Made by a program: the position numbers and the translations under genes. From the NCBI GenBank assembly GCA_026415275.1, contig JAOAHK010000074.1, positions 1-8,605 on the forward strand: a DNA stretch of 8,605 bases, written 5' to 3'. Below are positions 7,141-8,605 of the stretch, piece after piece; positions within the stretch are counted from its first letter, which is position 1; each line of letters opens with the position of its first letter. Below the pieces are notes generated by a model. The model saw only the letters and a program-made list of their open reading frames with translations. It was not told the origin of the DNA and searched no databases. Source of the stretch: Anaerolineales bacterium. Its GTDB lineage: Bacteria > Chloroflexota > Anaerolineae > Anaerolineales > UBA4823.

Positions 7141-7170
7141 TTGACATCAGCCGATGTCGTTTCTTATATA
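7141..7170 (+). promoter_or_regulatory. Sigma-70-like promoter of the SDR gene
   Basis: An exact TTGACA at 7141-7146 is followed after 18 nt by TATATA (7165-7170), four of six matches to the -10 consensus. It starts 28 nt after the second repeat copy, where the sequence turns strongly AT-rich. Transcription would begin near 7177, giving a leader of about 80 nt before the ATG at 7256. It also lies across the in-frame ATG at 7154, which therefore cannot be the translated start from this promoter. Confidence 0.6.
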
Positions 7171-7255
7171 TCTCTTATTTTCATTTACAATTTTTTATTA
7201 TAAAATAGATAATAAATATCATAATTATTGGTTTCAAATAGAAAGAGGTGTCAAG

Positions 7256-8011
7256 ATGTACGAGTTCAACGGTAAAGTTGCAATCGTGACCGGTGCAGGG
7301 TCTGGCATAGGGCGTTCGGTCGCTCAATTGTATGCTCAAAACGGCGCCAAAGTGGTTGTTTCGGATGTCAATGATGAAGGCGGCGCCGAAACCGTGCGCT
7401 TGATCGAAGATGCTGGCGGCGAAGCCGCTTACTTCCATGCCGATGTTTCTAACCCTAGTGATTGCGAAGCATTAGTGCAATTTGCCCTCAATCGCTATGG
7501 GCGACTGGACTTCGCTTGCAACAACGCCGGCATCGGGGGCGAATCCAATCCCACCGGAAATTACAGCATCGAGGGTTGGAATAAGGTGATCAATATCAAC
7601 CTCAATGGCGTCTTCTATTGCATGCGTTATGAAATCCCTGCCATGCTCCAAAACGGTGGCGGTTCGATTGTGAACATCGCTTCTATATTAGGTCAGGTTT
7701 CCTTTGCGAACGCACCAGCTTATGTGGCAGCTAAGCATGGTGTGGTCGGGTTGACCCGCAACGCCGCCGTTGAATACGCCAAGAGCAATATCCGTGTCAA
7801 CAGCATCGGTCCGGCGTTCATCAAGACCCCGCTGCTTTCCGTGCTGGAAAGCGACGAGAATTTGATGAATATGATTATCGCCCTGCATCCGATAGGGCGC
7901 TTGGGGCAACCCGAAGAGGTTGCTGAGTTGGTGATGTGGCTCAGTTCCGACAAGGCATCCTTTGTTACGGGTTCATACTACGCCGTAGATGGCGGGTATT
8001 TAGCTCAGTAA
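7256..8011 (+). CDS. Classical short-chain dehydrogenase/reductase (SDR family)
   Basis: A cytoplasmic NAD(P)-dependent oxidoreductase with a Rossmann fold, 251 residues, the normal length of a classical SDR. Motifs are all present: TGAGSGIG cofactor loop (12-19), Asp37 at the end of the second strand (favouring NAD(H) over NADP(H) by family rule), NNAG (89-92), Asn115, catalytic Ser143, and Tyr156 and Lys160 in YVAAK. IRVNSIGPAFIKTPL is at 179-193 and the terminal VTGSYYAVDGGYLAQ at 237-251. The ATG at 7256 is preceded 5 nt upstream by AGAGGTG. An upstream in-frame ATG at 7154 would add 34 non-family residues and lies inside the promoter. Unlike the preceding pair it has its own promoter, so it is a separate unit. 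Alcohol, sugar or 3-oxoacyl substrates are possible, and the motifs do not decide. Confidence 0.93.
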   Translation: MYEFNGKVAIVTGAGSGIGRSVAQLYAQNGAKVVVSDVNDEGGAETVRLIEDAGGEAAYFHADVSNPSDCEALVQFALNRYGRLDFACNNAGIGGESNPTGNYSIEGWNKVININLNGVFYCMRYEIPAMLQNGGGSIVNIASILGQVSFANAPAYVAAKHGVVGLTRNAAVEYAKSNIRVNSIGPAFIKTPLLSVLESDENLMNMIIALHPIGRLGQPEEVAELVMWLSSDKASFVTGSYYAVDGGYLAQ

Positions 8012-8021
8012 AATCCATTCA

Positions 8022-8069
8022 GAGGGGGGAACTCACATCTTTCGTTCTTTAGAGTTGCGTTCCCCCTTC
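8022..8069. terminator. Terminator-like hairpin between convergent SDR and nrdG remnant
   Basis: GAGGGGGGAAC (8022-8032) pairs with GTTCCCCCTTC (8059-8069): 11 pairs including one G-U, with a 26-nt loop. It begins 10 nt after the SDR stop and lies just beyond the end of the minus-strand nrdG remnant, so it could serve both directions. Neither side has a strong T-run, and the loop is long for an intrinsic terminator. Confidence 0.5.
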
Positions 8070-8086
8070 AACTTCCACAGCAGCAT

Positions 8087-8428
8087 CTAGTTAGCTTTAT
8101 AAAAAGTTGTTCCTTTTCGCCCACCGCTGTTGCGGATCAGCGCAATGCTGGCATGAATGCGGTCTAAGTCGACCTTTCTCAAACCGACAAGCTGGGCATA
8201 TTTGCCGGGCGGGGCTTTGACGTCCATCGCCACTACGTCCACAAGATTTTCCTCGAAGAGCATTTTGAGGACCTGAGGGAAATAGCCACAGGTATCTAGT
8301 TTGACTTGAACGCCTAACGTTCGCGCTCCTTTGCGGAAAGCCGCTGCTTCCACTGGGCTTCACCTTCTTGCTCGAGAAGGGCGAAAAGCACGAGACTCTA
8401 CAAGGCGGGCTTCCTGGCTTCTCACCAG
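8087..8428 (-). pseudogene. nrdG: Decayed nrdG: anaerobic ribonucleotide reductase activating radical-SAM protein
   Basis: The clearest part is an 88-residue frame at 8353-8087 matching the middle of NrdG-type activases, radical-SAM enzymes that install the glycyl radical on the anaerobic ribonucleotide reductase: VKLDTCGYFP (17-26), LVDVVAMDVKAPPGKYAQL (37-55), then ASIALIRNSG (68-77). Intact proteins are roughly 200 residues or more. Here the CxxxCxxC iron-sulfur motif is missing, and the frame stops at TAG soon after IRNSG, where the family continues with an EFRTT-like segment. Upstream, pieces that fit the family appear in different frames: LVRSQEARLVES directly after 8429, then FALLEQEGEAQ after a shift, then the core after another shift. 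This argues for several indels rather than a small functional protein. Sequencing error could explain some shifts but not the loss of both ends. It lies just downstream of the Fur-like gene on the same strand. Confidence 0.72.
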
Positions 8429-8605
8429 TTACAGTGGCCTTGATTGTTGACCTGACTCCTCACTGTTTGCTTTGTTACCCCGGTGACAGCTCTCGCACTG
8501 CCCAAAGAGGATCAGGTGATTGGTGATCATTTCAAAGCGATGCTTCTTTTCTAGGCAGCGGAACAGCTCGCTCACCGGCTGATCCTCGATGGTCATCACC
8601 GCGCC
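8429..8605 (-). CDS. C-terminal part of a Fur-family metalloregulator, cut by the window edge
   Basis: Reading leftward from base 8605, 58 residues are open to a TAA at 8431-8429. They match the dimerisation and metal-binding end of Fur/PerR/Zur repressors. GAVMTIED fits what follows the first Cys pair. SELFRCLEKKHRF fits the helix before the 'H-GF' turn. EMITNHLILFGQCESC (residues 25-40) carries the conserved His, the 'LELYG'-like strand and the second structural-zinc CxxC. The N-terminal winged helix and the HHH sensing motif would lie beyond the window, so the metal sensed cannot be told. The tail after CESC is about 18 residues and unconserved, and part of it may be fused nrdG debris. Family assignment is firm. 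Whether the whole gene is intact is unknown, given the decayed neighbour. Confidence 0.75.
   Translation of the reverse strand, partial: GAVMTIEDQPVSELFRCLEKKHRFEMITNHLILFGQCESCHRGNKANSEESGQQSRPL

Larger units (their letters stand above)
6709..7255. other. 547-nt non-coding stretch between methyltransferase and SDR genes
   Basis: I find no supportable gene here. From left to right it holds a terminator-like hairpin (6711-6737), two small hairpins (6765-6791 and 6849-6868), two copies of a palindromic dispersed-type repeat (6990-7049 and 7060-7112), and an AT-rich promoter and leader for the SDR gene (7141-7255). Open frames crossing it, such as 6678-7127 on the minus strand, are largely translations of the repeats and have no recognisable protein features. 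Confidence 0.7.

Noticed and set aside
6921..7208. A 95-codon plus-strand frame over the repeats
   Set aside because: It too is repeat-derived, ends in AT-rich leader sequence and has no recognisable features.
8097..8363. A second 88-codon minus-strand frame overlapping the nrdG remnant
   Set aside because: It is the shifted frame of the remnant. The family match (VKLDTCG, VAMDVKAP) is in the other frame.

Overview
The window looks like bacterial chromosome, most plausibly from an anaerobic member of the Chloroflexota (Anaerolineae-like). This assignment is inference. It rests on the Thr/Pro/Gln/Ala-rich tether after the lipoprotein cysteine of the solute-binding protein (a habit of that phylum's lipoproteins), on an MttB-superfamily methyltransferase beside a molybdenum hydroxylase subunit, and on remnants of an anaerobic ribonucleotide reductase activase. 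No rRNA, tRNA, CRISPR array, phage gene or transposase is visible.

Left part (1-2615, minus strand): an operon for an oligopeptide/nickel-type (Opp/Dpp) ABC importer, read right to left. It runs from a family-5 solute-binding lipoprotein, across a 22-nt gap, to a DppC/OppC-type permease, and then to the first codons of another gene that leaves the window at base 1. The partner DppB-type permease and the ATPases are not in view.

Centre (2616-6708): a divergent intergenic region with promoter signals for both directions, then two plus-strand genes 50 nt apart. The first encodes the molybdopterin-binding large subunit of a xanthine dehydrogenase/CO dehydrogenase-family hydroxylase, without its iron-sulfur and FAD subunits. 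The second encodes a non-pyrrolysine MttB-family (trimethylamine/glycine-betaine type) methyltransferase, without a corrinoid protein. With the divergent importer they suggest, as inference only, uptake and breakdown of an N-methylated, possibly heterocyclic, compound.

Right part (6709-8605): a 547-nt non-coding stretch holds small hairpins, two diverged copies of a palindromic 'CATTTCGAGCGAA' repeat and a good sigma-70-like promoter. It is followed by an intact classical short-chain dehydrogenase/reductase on the plus strand and a terminator-like hairpin. Beyond this, on the minus strand, lie a decayed fragment of nrdG and, running off the right edge, the C-terminal end of a Fur-family metalloregulator. 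The Fur fragment is easily missed because its start is outside the window.

Starts were revised for three genes (solute-binding protein, hydroxylase, SDR), using ribosome binding sites, family N-termini and promoter positions.
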